64,000 bases of DNA from Myrmaecium sp. VS I D KN 1 (lineage: Eukaryota > Ascomycota > Dothideomycetes > Valsariales > Valsariaceae): positions 248,001 to 312,000 of the forward strand of contig JADQAV010000027.1 in NCBI GenBank assembly GCA_019775845.1. The letters run 5' to 3'. The notes under the pieces were generated by a model. The model ran no database searches. It was not told the DNA's origin and saw only the letters and a list, made by a program, of their open reading frames with translations. Made by a program: the position numbers and the translations under genes. Below, piece after piece: positions 23,101 to 34,200 of the stretch. Position 1 is the first letter of the stretch. Each line of letters begins with the position of its first letter.

Positions 23101-24943
23101 TATATGTTTACCAATGCATGTTATGCGCAGGAGCTTGGACGGCACAGACTTGGTTCTTCCATTGTTTGGTGAGCTGAGGACGGCAGAGACTTAGTCTGCA
23201 CGTCGGAAAGACCCACGAGGTTTGTATCGCATCGAGGTGAAGGGATGATCGAAATCGTGGTCTTGCGCATCTATGGAGCCTCGACCTCCCCATGGCTCGC
23301 CTGTGCTGTTGAGGGATTATCTCCGTCTCCCGCTCATCTGTTCTCGCCTCACTTTGCTGCATGCCAATGGTCCGGTCGTCAAATCGGCAGTTGGCGCTTT
23401 ATCCGGCGAGGTTTGTGTCCGGCAGAAACCGAGACTGCATGTTGGCCATGGCCTCCGCTAAAGGGCGGGCCGACACAGAAGACTGGGGGACCCCAGGCGT
23501 TGAAGCACTTCGTCTTATTTCCACCTTCAACGCAACTTGTACCTTTCCCGGGATCGTTTTCTCCTACGTCGACTCCCTTCTCATCACCCGGATAACACTT
23601 CCGGAGGCTTTTGTATCTACCGAGCTGCCCGACCTCGGCTGCGGGCCGATCACACCACACACAACAGCGCGCAAATCTACAGTATCTTTGTTCCATGGTC
23701 ATCCCCACCCGGGCAACGACCGTGACACTTCTGGCAACGTTCCGGGTCCGTTTTGACTGAGGAAGTGAGACGACATGCCTGGCTAGCCTACTAGCCTACG
23801 GAGCGTAGCGCGGCCACTCCACACCCCGGGATTGGAATCACATCAGTCGGACTCAGGTTGAAGAGGGGATAATCGCACCGATCTGGCCAACAAGATGGCT
23901 TCGTTTGCTTACTCGACGGGAATGTAATCTCTCATATTGACCTCTCATCCAGTCGACGACCCAGGCGTGATCAATGCAATCTGCTCACGAGCCTGCCGAC
24001 CGACGCACCCCCGACCGACTCGGCTTTCGTGGCCCGGTCACTGTCGCGACCGTCCCCAAGCGAGCGGTGCACGCAGGCCGTTATTCCTGCCTTGGCTGCT
24101 TCGGAGGTCCCATCACCACATCGTTGCCTCTCTCAGGTCAAATGTCCAGTCCCTCCCAGCCTTGGTTTCCCTCAGCTGGGCTGTCGACCGCTGAGTCGTA
24201 TGATCATGACCGAACGCCGCACATCTCTCGCTTAGCCAAGCGTTTCTTGGAGCGCGATTGCAACCAATGGTGTGGTCCTGACTGGTTGAGCGAGCGTGAG
24301 CTCGTGGCCAAGGGGATCACCTTCAGCGTTTCCGTTTCCAGACGCCTATGCAGGTGTAGCGCATCCAGCATACGTTCGAGAAAGCAGACGTGGTTCTTTC
24401 GTTTCTCATAGGAGATGCGTGCACAGAGGGATAAGCTCATCACCATCAGCCTTGTAGGTCGTCTTCTATAGCAGACTAATCTATCTGTTCACTCCTTCCG
24501 CCTCCCCCGATCGAACCCTGGAACGATGACTTGAGCAGCAAATGGTCTTATCGCCGGACCCCCGGATTGGCCGGTTGATGATCCTCCGTTCAGGAGCCCT
24601 GACATGGTGACGATTTTGAGGCCATCCTTGTCTTGCGTGTCACCCGAAAACACCACCCCTCCGCTGACCACCCACCAACCCAACGTTGTGGTTCTCACGA
24701 CCGGTTCATCGCAGATGTTTCCCTTGCTTTCTCTTTCGCTTTGGTCTGTTTCACTTCCGGTAACGTATCGCATCTTGCCAGGGAACGGGTTCAGCCATAG
24801 GGGTTTGTCTTTCGGGGTTCGTCCATAGGGGTTCCTCCCCAGGGGATGGTCGAGTTTCGGATCCAGATGCATAGGGTTCTCTGTGTGCCGTCGGTATGTA
24901 TGCTTGGGAGTCATACTGAATAACGCCTTCAGCCGCCATCCTG

Positions 24944-25201
24944 CTATCTTTGCACCCCCTTTTCCGTTTTCTGCTCGCTTTCCTGCTCGTCGGGCCCGCG
25001 GCAGACCTGGCAGGGCCGCGTGTCCTCCACGACCTCGTCCGGCAAGGTGAGGTTCGGGCAACGCCGGACAAAGTCATGGTGCATGTTTTGGTACAGCGAA
25101 ACGTTTGAGTAGCACTTATACGCCTGTTCCAGACAAAGCTGCGGACGATCCGGCGTCTTACGGCCGCAGCATGGGCAGCGCGTCCGGAGAATGGTGCACA
25201 T
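24944..25201 (-). CDS. Tentative small Cys-rich protein (85 aa)
   Basis: An intronless frame encodes 85 residues with nine Cys: Cys2, a CPCCG cluster at 9-13, Cys23, Cys30, Cys48 and a final CQVC at 64-67, plus His41 and His42. The spacing looks like a small zinc-binding module, and the composition (an acidic LPDEVVED stretch and a charged Glu/Lys tail) is more protein-like than the frames around it. It begins with Met-Cys, like the 81-residue protein at 2428. An overlapping frame at 24489-25061 on the same strand is open but less convincing. No homologue is recognised with certainty and there may be unrecognised exons. Function unknown. Confidence 0.4.
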   Translation of the reverse strand: MCTILRTRCPCCGRKTPDRPQLCLEQAYKCYSNVSLYQNMHHDFVRRCPNLTLPDEVVEDTRPCQVCRGPDEQESEQKTEKGVQR

Positions 25202-27649
25202 ATCTTTCGAAGAGAAGGTGCTCGTGTGTGCACACGTATCGTACGGTACTATCGGAAATCGAGTTCTCTAAGTCCAGGACGTATCAGCGGCTCAAAAACT
25301 GACGCCCAGGGAACGGTCGAATATACCTGACACGGTTTTGATATTGTGCTTTCGGGCTCAGCTCACCAACTCGCGCCGCGCAAAATCGCAGTCTTGCTGA
25401 GCCAGCCTGCACAACGAGCGGCGCGGATGGCACGACGATTTTATAAACAGTTTTTCGGGGCGTTGTTGGGGAAAACGCATGCTGTACGTCGTGTCTTGTC
25501 GAAGGCTAGTGCGCAATCTGCCAGCGTTTCCGCGCGCCTTGGGGGGCTCTCCGATCTTCTGGTGCCCTCGTCAAGGCACTGCAGGCAACCGACAAACGAT
25601 GCTTGCTTCGGGAGGTGACTCGATTGGTCGGCAGACACCTGGTGGAAAAGGGGCAACCGTGGAGGTCAGCAAGGCAAGGCAAGGCACTGTACCAACGAAC
25701 GCGCAGACTGGGACAGGCATACATACTTGTACATACTGTACCCTACCTTACTAGCTAGAACGGAACATATACCTCAGAGGATGTGCACTCCAGGACAAGC
25801 AGGTACCTTGGAGTACTTTGCTCATACGTTCACCGTTCATTTCCTTTTCCCATTTCCCTTTCCGCCTCCGAATCCCACGCCACGCCACAACGCAGACCCC
25901 ACGAAGGCGTTTCCTCTTTTCTCCCCTCCCTTTCCGAGCGAACCCACGTGTACGGATACGAATAAATTCAACAGCAAACACATGGACCGTCATCCGGGAT
26001 CACATCCTGCTCCCCGCCCGCTCACTTGCCAAGCGGAAGCACATCCATCCATCCAACCAGTCATCGCCCCTTTTTCTCCCCCAACGAGGTATGCAGGTAA
26101 GTCACCATCTAACGACGCCCAAAGGTCATTCATTTATATACAAACGATAGCACACAGCCGTAAAGGCCATATGTACAGAATTTCCAGTACATCCAGCAAA
26201 CCATTCGAACCATCACCACACTAGAAAGCCAGCCTAGGACAGCACAAGGCAGAACCGGGTGATCCCTGCGCCACAAGACGTCGACCAACGACCAACGACC
26301 CCGTTCGTCTCCGCCATTTTCCTTCCATTCCTCCATCCTTCCAAACTTCCCCTTCCCCTTAGCCTCCCTTCCCGCTGCCGCTGCCGCCGCCGCCGCCGTC
26401 GCTCGCCTCCACTTGCTTTCCGTTTTCCCCAACATCCCCGATCCCCACCTCACTACTCAGCCACAACCGATGCCAGGATCCCCCCAGCCTGGCCCCATCC
26501 CACCACCATCATGTACTCGTGCCCGCCTTCCCGATCCCGAAGATGCAAGCGGAAGCGAGGTGGAAGAAAGAACAAAAGAAAGAGGAGCGACGATGAACGA
26601 GGTCCGCGGACCGCGGACCAGTCGTCGACCACACCCCTCCCCTTCCTCAACCCGCTCACTCATCCACTCACGCCACCCCCACCCCCCCCCCCCCGCCCCA
26701 CCTCCCATCCCCTAGCCCTCCTACGGAGTACAAACAAACAAACACATCCATCCTTCTTTCTCCTTCTTCCCCATGAACGACCTCGAAGAAGGCAACGAAA
26801 ACCAACCCATGAACCCGTCAACCTACATACGACTTTCCCGGTAAGGCGCATGGAGTAGGTAGGTAGGTAGGTACCACGAAGATTGCGTGATGCCTAGGCT
26901 CGGGGGTCGTCGTGGTCACGGCACGGGGCCGCTTCCTTTCGCTTCAGCCTCAGTGCGCCCTGATGGGACTACCGCGTCGAAGATATGTTTAGATATGGGT
27001 TTTGCGTGTATGTACAAGGCTTGATCGTTGGCCTTTCGTCATACGTACACGGGGCTATGTATATAGATAGGTGCGGTACGCGCGGATCGTGGCTCGAGAG
27101 CGGAGGCGCGTCGTCGTGGGTGTTCTTTCGGCGGAGGGGGAAGGGGCTGAGGCGCAGGGTGAGTGCTTTCCTTCTTTCTCTCCCAGACTCTCCCGAGAGC
27201 TGTATCAGAGCTGCAACCAGATCGCCGAGACAGAGAATCGTTCTATCTTCAATATCATTACCGTTCTATCCCGAGCGGTCTCTGGCTGGGGGGGTCCATC
27301 GTATTAATTCATGTATATTATAACATATACATATATATACATATATGTCCCCCTCATCCTCCCTCTTTAACTGTGTCGTAGATGTCTCGCCTTTTCTCTC
27401 TCTCCCTCCTTTTTCTTTTCCTAACTAACAACTCTCGGCTACCCTCAAAGAAGGAAAAGAAAGAATATGTCAACAGATGAGTAGAGAAGGTGGACTGCTG
27501 TACGAGAAGAAGAGCAAACGGAGACGCATGATGAGGTAGATAGCATATCGCTTACGGAGCGTTTGTTCTGGTACCAACGTCATGAATCCCGTCGCCTGCT
27601 TTCCCCTCATTTATCGCAAACCTCCATCCACCCTCTCCCCCACTCCTTA
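25202..27649. other. 2.4 kb intergenic region
   Basis: This lies between the tentative small gene and the 3' end of the HPM1-like gene. It is pyrimidine-rich, with a poly-C run (about 26672-26699), a TAGG tandem ending in GGTACC (about 26855-26872), and an ATATAC alternating run (about 27320-27345). The long plus-strand frame at 26259-26858 only translates Pro/Ser/Arg low-complexity sequence. No gene is supported. Confidence 0.5.
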
Positions 27650-29156
27650 CTACGCCATCTGCACCTCACACACCGCCCTCCTGACACCACCACCACCAGC
27701 AGCGGCACTCCCCGCATCCCCCGCCGCCGCCCACGCGGCCTCATCCAGCTCCGCCACGACGCCGCCCCGCTCCGCGACCGCCTCCTTGAACGCGTCGACG
27801 CCGCCGCCGACGCCGAAGTAGACCCGCTTGGCCGCGACGAGCGCCTTGCCGGCCCGGACCCGGCCCAGCACGGCCGCCATCGCGGCCGTGAAGCTGCGCA
27901 GCGAGGCGGGCGAGTAGATCGTCTCGGACGCGAGCAGGAGGAGGGATTGGCTGGGGTCCAGGGCCGGCAGGTGGGCGAGGAAGGGCTCGGGCGGGGCCCA
28001 GGAGCCGGAGAGCAGGGTGAGGGTGATGTGGTTGGTGCTGAGGTGGGTGAGGAAGGAGGAGGTGAGGTCGGGTGTGATGTCGAGGTCGCCGGATTCTCCG
28101 GCGGTGGGGTCGGTGCTGGTGCTGCTGCTACTGCTGGTACCCTGTTGCATGGCGAGGGCGTAGGTGAGGAGGAGGTTGGGGAGGGTGACGAGCCGGAGGA
28201 CGGAGGCGTTGTAGTCGGTTAGGGTGAGCGCGGTCGGATTGAGGGTGGGGTTGAGGAGGAGGTGGTGGAAGAGGGTTAGGGTTGGGAGGGCGGTCCCGCA
28301 GCCCATCTAGTGGGGTTAGTAGGTAGTTCTGATCAGATGGATGTGGGCGAGCGTACTTCGATGACGTGGTCAACCCGGGCGAGGTCGTCCAAATCCTTGC
28401 GCGGTCCGCGGTCGAGGAGGAGCCTGACGAGGTCGATGGAGCATTCCCAGCTCTTGAAGCCGCCTTCGTAGACGTTGGTGCGGATGTCGCTGTTGTCCAG
28501 ACCGGCCAAGGCCTCCGCGGTTTCGGGGCCGTTGTCGTCCTCGGCCATGAGCTGGAGGCGGATGTCGAAGAGCTCACGGCGCGGCAGGCGGATTTTGCGG
28601 CCGAGTGGGGATTCGATCTCGATTATGCTGTAGGAGATCTTGGAAGGCAGGGTGGAAAGCTATGTGGAGGGCGGTTGGTTAGTCGACAGTGGTGGGGGAA
28701 CAATGCGATGATCAGATCTTGCGCCTTGGACGTAATTGAGATGAAGATGAGATGCATTTGACTTTCGCAGCTGTAACGGTGACTTTGACATGGTCTCAGA
28801 TTGCAGGGTGAAAAGATGTGTTTCTAGGGCATGCACGCAAGGGGATGAGGTTCGTCAGAGAAAATTTTGAACGGACGAAGAGCCAGCACGAACAAGTTAG
28901 AGCTAGCTGAGCGCGCGAAAGTAGACAGACAGGAAACGAGAAAGAAAGCAGACATCGATTCCCTCCAGAAAAGAGAAGCTATAGAGAAGGTCCATCTCAC
29001 CAATTCCTCCACGCTGTGCGACCTCGCCGGCGCCGGCGGTGGCCCGTCATCCGCCTCCGCGGGCTGCTCCGCAGGGGCGTTGGCCTCTTGCTGGACCTCG
29101 TTGGGATCGATCTCTATATCATCGCCCGAGAAGCCGAAGCTGAAAGTTGTCGCCAT
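27650..29156 (-). CDS. hpm1: Protein-histidine N-methyltransferase, HPM1/METTL18 type
   Basis: Three exons (29156-29001, 28659-28357, 28306-27650) give 371 residues; introns are 341 and 50 bp, all in phase 0. In yeast, Hpm1 methylates a histidine of ribosomal protein Rpl3 (uL3), and METTL18 does the same in animals. The N-terminus has a GFSGDDIE start and an acidic linker. Then come KIRLPRRELFDIRLQLM, the conserved YEGGFKSWECSIDLVRLL block, the SAM motif DHVIEMGCGTALPTL (glycines near 155-159), an LTDYN motif II, and LLASETIYSP near the C-terminus. Length matches the yeast enzyme. The start is the first Met in front of the conserved segment. The last 50 residues are Ala/Gly/Val-rich and GC-rich. 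The long first intron is the only unusual feature. Confidence 0.92.
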
Positions 29157-29962
29157 GGCGTCGTTAAAATGGTTGGAAGGGGGGTGGGAACTGTATGGGA
29201 GGAGGTGCTGGTGGTGGTGAGGTTGCCGTTGCAAGTGCTGTCAGGGTCCACGCTTTTTTAGCGAAAAGGCTGAGCGGTCTCACAAAGTCAATTGCCGCCT
29301 AGGAGCGCAGGGTGAAGTGAAGTTAATTCCGCATGGAGGTTTGGTAGGATGCTTGAACATATTGCTTTCATTATATGGCTATAGAGCATTGATACAGGTA
29401 AGGTAAACTTCTTCACCCCTCCATGGCAGCTAAATGCACCCTTCGAAAAGCAAAATCTGGCACTTCACTGGCCGGCTTTACAGTCGGGATCCTCACAGCG
29501 CCACCATGATACAACAGCTTAAGAGGGCATGTTTCTTTCTATAGCATGACAGATCTCTGAGTGTGTGTCATGGCCACCCCCGTAGGGGCAGAGGAGCGCT
29601 TGTGATCCTCGTCTTTGCCGTTACGGTGTATATTTCCGTGGGCTCGGAGCTTCGTCGCATCTCCACCGAGGATGTATGTCTAGCGACAGATGAGAAACAG
29701 GCCATGATGCAGGTTGACTGATACGGACCGTGACTCGCGATAAAGCGTAATGATGACCTCATACACTTCCGTGTAGCGTAAACCGCGCTCCGAATTTCGA
29801 TGGCGGATATGATAAGTCCTTGCATGAGCGAGGTGTGCGTAGACCTTGCGGTGCATGCGACGGACGCGTACGCTGATTAGGTATGCTGAGTGCAATACGG
29901 ATGGCGGTATAGTAGTCGGGAGTTATACTCGGCGCTGCGTGGGGCGCATCCCAGAGGGCTCA
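29157..29962. other. Intergenic region between HPM1-like and bHLH genes
   Basis: About 0.8 kb of unique sequence serves as the promoter of the HPM1-like gene and the 3' region of the bHLH gene. No repeat or RNA gene is evident. Confidence 0.5.
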
Positions 29963-30283
29963 TCAGGACTTCGAGGCGCACGAAGCATCATCGACACCAG
30001 GAGGCAGCTCATACTCCTTGACGTCCACTCCCCTCTCGCGCGCCAGAGCGACTAGTTTGGTTCGTTCAGCAATCTGCTCCCGCATGTATTTGATCGTGGC
30101 TTCGAGTACCACCGCTTCGCTTCGTCCTTGGCCTTCCATGCCCGGCACCAGGCTGGCGAGCCGGTCAAAGCCGTCGCGGATGGCCTGCCTTCTTTTCTGC
30201 TCCGACGCAATGTGATTGTTCTTCTTCTCCTGGTCGGTGAGGCGGGGCTTGTCCGCGGAGCCCGGGGCTTTTGGAGAAGACAT
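29963..30283 (-). CDS. Minimal bHLH transcription factor (106 aa), INO4-like size
   Basis: One intronless frame encodes 106 residues that are little more than a bHLH domain. The basic region (about 20-34) has His24, Glu28 and Arg32, the H-E-R spacing of E-box (CACGTG-type) binders. Helix 1 (IRDGFDRLASLVPG), a short Gly/Gln loop and helix 2 (SEAVVLEATIKYMREQIAER) follow, and the tail is short. There is no activation domain, so it probably works as a heterodimer partner, as yeast Ino4 does with Ino2 in phospholipid control. That role is a comparison, not a demonstration. It lies divergent to the Munc13-like gene with about 950 bp between start codons. Alternative: a general fungal HLH factor of unknown target. 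Confidence 0.85.
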   Translation of the reverse strand: MSSPKAPGSADKPRLTDQEKKNNHIASEQKRRQAIRDGFDRLASLVPGMEGQGRSEAVVLEATIKYMREQIAERTKLVALARERGVDVKEYELPPGVDDASCASKS

Positions 30284-31233
30284 GGTGCAAGCTGTCTGTG
30301 TCGCCCAGGCGGCGAGGGCCGAGGTCGCGGAGCGGGGTGTACAAGATGCAAGTAGGAGAGGTCAGTGAGCGTGGACGGTGCGACGGCAGGAGATGAAGGT
30401 CGGAATATGCAATGACGCCGGTGGCATGTCCGTGGTTTTATACAGCAATTGGATGGAGAACGACGCGAGACAATCCCGAGATAGATCGAGCTTAGTACAG
30501 TTGAGAGGTTTGTGGAAGTCGTGGTAAGGAAGGGAGCTGACTTCCAGGTTGCGGACACAAGGTCACCGGCGCATCATCGAGAAGGGAAAGTGGGAGGTTT
30601 GGGGCAGATAAGTTAGCATGTGATGGGGTCCGGTATTCCTGGAGGATGCCGTGTGCTGCCTCAGGCTCTAGATAACCGAGAATACCTTACCGTATCGGGC
30701 ATGCTAAGGTACTGTAATCAGCGACTCCGTGCCACAATCGAACGGTATGCGTTAGCCTCATGGAGAAAGGTCGCTGGGGAAACTCCACTCTGCCCTCCCG
30801 TGCCCGAGTGCCCGAAGAGCCCCCCCAACCGTGTATTGTTGTTGTATGCGTGTATGTGACCACGTCGGCCGAAACTCCCAAGACGAACAACCCTTGAAAC
30901 ACTTCAAGTGCTTCCTCTTCCGTGAATCTGAAACGTTCGAATCGCCACTCCGCCAAGCCCTCCACCTTGCCGTGCCTGCTCCAGGCGAGGTCGTCATTGT
31001 AGCTTCGCCTTCATCGTTGACCCTCCTTTGCCTCCCCTTCGTCGCTGTCGCCCTCTGTTTACCCTCTCCCTCGGGGACCTGCCGCTCTCCGTTCCTCCTT
31101 CACTCGCTGCTGCACGTCCCTTGCAATACCTTGAAGGCCGCTGCAAGCCCCCCGGCACATCGAGTGGGACATGCTTCGGCTGCTTACCCTACCTTGAAAT
31201 CACGACATCTCACCGCAGCCGTAATAAACACAC
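30284..31233. promoter_or_regulatory. Divergent promoter region, bHLH and Munc13-like genes
   Basis: About 950 bp separate the two start codons. The bHLH side has a leader of several hundred bases without a confident TATA box; the Munc13-like side is pyrimidine-rich (30985-31100). No separate gene is seen. Shared control is possible but unproven. Confidence 0.5.
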
Positions 31234-34200
31234 ATGTCCACATCCTCACGCTCGCGGGGCTTTAACCGCGGCCGGGTCCAGAGCCTTCAGCAGGCGGAAC
31301 GGGTGCGACGGCACAGCTCCTACTCCTCCAAGAAACGACTCGTCACCATCCAAGAAGCGTACACCTATGCCGTCCGGGCGGCATACCTCGCACATCTCCT
31401 CCAGCCACGCGCCAAACGAGTACAGCATGTCCCGGCCACCCCGAGACATATCCATCGGTCTTCGACCAACGTCAGCGATCTCCTGAAAGACTTCTCCCTC
31501 ATCCGCGATTCGAAAAGCACCCGCTTCCCACACGGCTTCGTTGCGGCGTTGGATAAACGGCTCACGGGCGTGCTGATAGGCAAGGAGAAGCACCAGGAGT
31601 TCGGCGATCCTCTTGTGAAACGCACCTTTGCCGCGTTTCTCAATGAGTTCAAGAACCCTAGCTTTCGCAAGTCGATGGAGAAGGATCGTCGGGTGGAGGA
31701 CCTCATACTGATCTTCTTTTCGAACGCCACGAAGGAGTTGTCCAAAGGAAAAGAGAGGGAAGATGACGGCTGGAAGCTCATGACGGATCGACACGTGGCG
31801 CTGTTCTGTCGATTGATCAACTTCACGCTGAAAGACCATGATTGGGCAAGGGACAGGCCAGAGCTGACAGTGCGGCTGCAGACCATGGAGAAAAAGCTCT
31901 TGATGCACGATCAAGATCTTGCTGCGGAATCTCAACGCAATGGCGGTGCAGGCGGTTCGACCATCGAGGTGGAGGTGCCGAGAAGCACTGAGGTGAAGGA
32001 CATGCCTATGGTCTTGCTCGTCGGTCGAATATTTGGCATTTCTTACGCGCAACTCCAGGATGATATCACGAATAATAAGGATGTTTGGACGGAGAAAGCC
32101 GCACTCCAAGATCTGAAAACTTACCAGACACACCTTAGTCTGAACACGAACAAAACGCTCAACAGCGAGGACTTTGATACAGAGGAAGCATACGAGGCAT
32201 GGAGAAAAACGGAGACACCGGACCTTTCTCAGATGATTCTGGCAATCATCCAGTCCAATCCGGAACTGGCTAAAAGCGCTCCTGGTGGACAGATACCCCA
32301 GTTTAAACCTGGTGGCTCAGTCGACTCTACTTATGCGGAGCTCTCAAGAAGGCTATCTGAGCCGTCAGACGGATCCTATGTCATTGACCAGCCCGTGGAT
32401 ATGGGATCGGCAGGGCAGGAATTTGAGGATGAGGACGACACAGACTCACCTTACGTTTTCATTCCACCGGATCCCAGGGAATACTTTCGCGCAGTGCTGA
32501 AGGAATGTCTCTCGCATGATCTGGCCGATTCCAGCCTTCAGCCAACCGAGGCCACCTCAGAAACCCCTTCTATTCGTTTGCTCTCCAAAGAATCCGCGGA
32601 ACTTCTTACAGAGATCGGCGCTCGCTGGAGAGTTCCCCAATTTTCACGTCTGAACCTCATGTTAGACGTCATACGGGAGAAATACTCCAACCACGAGATT
32701 GACCTGGATACGTTGGATGCCGCTTTCAACTACATCAAAGAACCCCCCGTCGAGAACAAGAAGAGTCATAGGATGAGCTTGCTTGTTTCCAACGTCTCTG
32801 ACAGGTTCAGATGGACAGTTCACGATATTGCACTCAGGAAGAAGGTTTTGAACTCCCTCCATGACGTGCTACTCCGGGAGCTTTTTGAGGCCATGCTACT
32901 CTGTTATGATACAAAACCGCCGCCACTAGGGCCTATAATGTATATTTTAGACACACATATTTACGATGACGACCTATTCTCTAAGGAGCCAGAGGACCTG
33001 GATGCCTTTACGGAGGAGGTCAAGAAGGGATTGCAGCAACGGGCGGAGGACGTATATCGCAAGCTCTTAGCGGATACCGTCCCTGATGATCCGATGGAGT
33101 GGGAGTTTTACCACGTTATTGAGCTGGGTAAGAAGGTTCTCAAGCAGTGCGAGAAGGTCCAGAAGAGATATCGCAAAAACCCGGAGATCATGGGGTATGT
33201 TACGAACCGTCCTTACTGACAAACCCCGCTAACAAATGCCAGGGTCAATCCTTTCCAAGTTTTCGTTGAAGTGGTACTGCCCATGTATGCATCAGACGCT
33301 CGCGACCTCGTTTCTCGCATCATGGAACTGGCCAAGAGTCGCGGTGAGGAGATACCTCAGCAGGACGGATTCGATTTGTATCACGAGATGACTGGAATCC
33401 GTCAAATACACGCTCAAGCCTTGCCTGGGTGAGTATCTTGAGCTGTCGTTGCATGCTAGCGCTTACATTCCCCTGCAGGACGAAATTCGCTTTCGAAATC
33501 GAGGATCTTCTCCAAGACTTTGTGTGGCGATGGATTGCTTCTACAGACGAGTTGATCATCGGCTGGGTGGAGAACGCGGTGAAACAGGACCAGTTCCAGG
33601 TACAAACGGACAATCCCAACCACGTCCCGCCTGACGATTTGCGCCATAGCGTCTCCGTTATGGATATCTTCCAGTCGTTCAATCAGGCCATCGAAACTAT
33701 CGTTGGACTCAACTGGGATAACGACTTCCATTACGCAAAGTTCATGACAGCAATCTCGAAATCAGTCGGCAAAGGTATCTCGCGGTATTGCGAACTCTTG
33801 GAGCAGCAGTTCACTCGCGAGATGGACCGGATGACCCCCGAGCAGGAAGCCGCCGCTAGGCAGACTCGCCAGGAGAAATGGTTACAGATGGCAAAGGATA
33901 CCTGGAACAAGAATGAGAGGATCGAGCCGTTCCAATTCTATCCAGAGGTATGTGTGGCTTCTTTGATCCAGCTGTCTTCAATACTGATATCAAGCTAGTC
34001 ACTGGTGAAATTGAACAACATCGAATACGCCATGCTCCAGCTGGACAAACTCGAGAAGGAAGTCAATGTTGACGCATGCGCGGAAGTTATTCAAAGGTAC
34101 ACTCCTCCTGTTCATCCTCGGCAGCGGGGACCGACCAACTACGTCTTCACCATCAAGATTATCGAGGCGGAGGACCTTAAGGCTTGCGACATCAATGGCC

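Larger units (their letters stand above)
16018..24943. other. 8.9 kb gene-poor block
   Basis: No frame here reads as a protein I can support. Open frames are short, frequently interrupted on both strands and without recognisable motifs. GC and CpA content look ordinary, so this is not RIP-eroded DNA. It holds a period-8 CACACATA tandem (16722-16761), a TAG microsatellite (17121-17139), a CAG/CGG patch near 17520-17545, and a small GAAGGGT...ACCCTTC hairpin near 18779-18806. I saw no terminal repeats or transposase-like frames. It could hold a long non-coding RNA, extended regulatory DNA or decayed genes; the sequence alone does not decide. Confidence 0.45.

Noticed and set aside
24489-25061. 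190-codon minus-strand frame overlapping the small Cys-rich ORF
   Set aside because: No domain, and its N-terminal half is an off-frame reading of the better Cys-rich frame; kept only as an alternative.
14585-25201. Secondary-metabolite or RiPP gene cluster around the LaeA-like gene
   Set aside because: No PKS, NRPS, terpene synthase, UstY-like or repeat-precursor gene could be found on either strand.
26259-26858. 199-codon plus-strand frame
   Set aside because: It is Pro/Ser/Arg low-complexity sequence from pyrimidine-rich spacer DNA.
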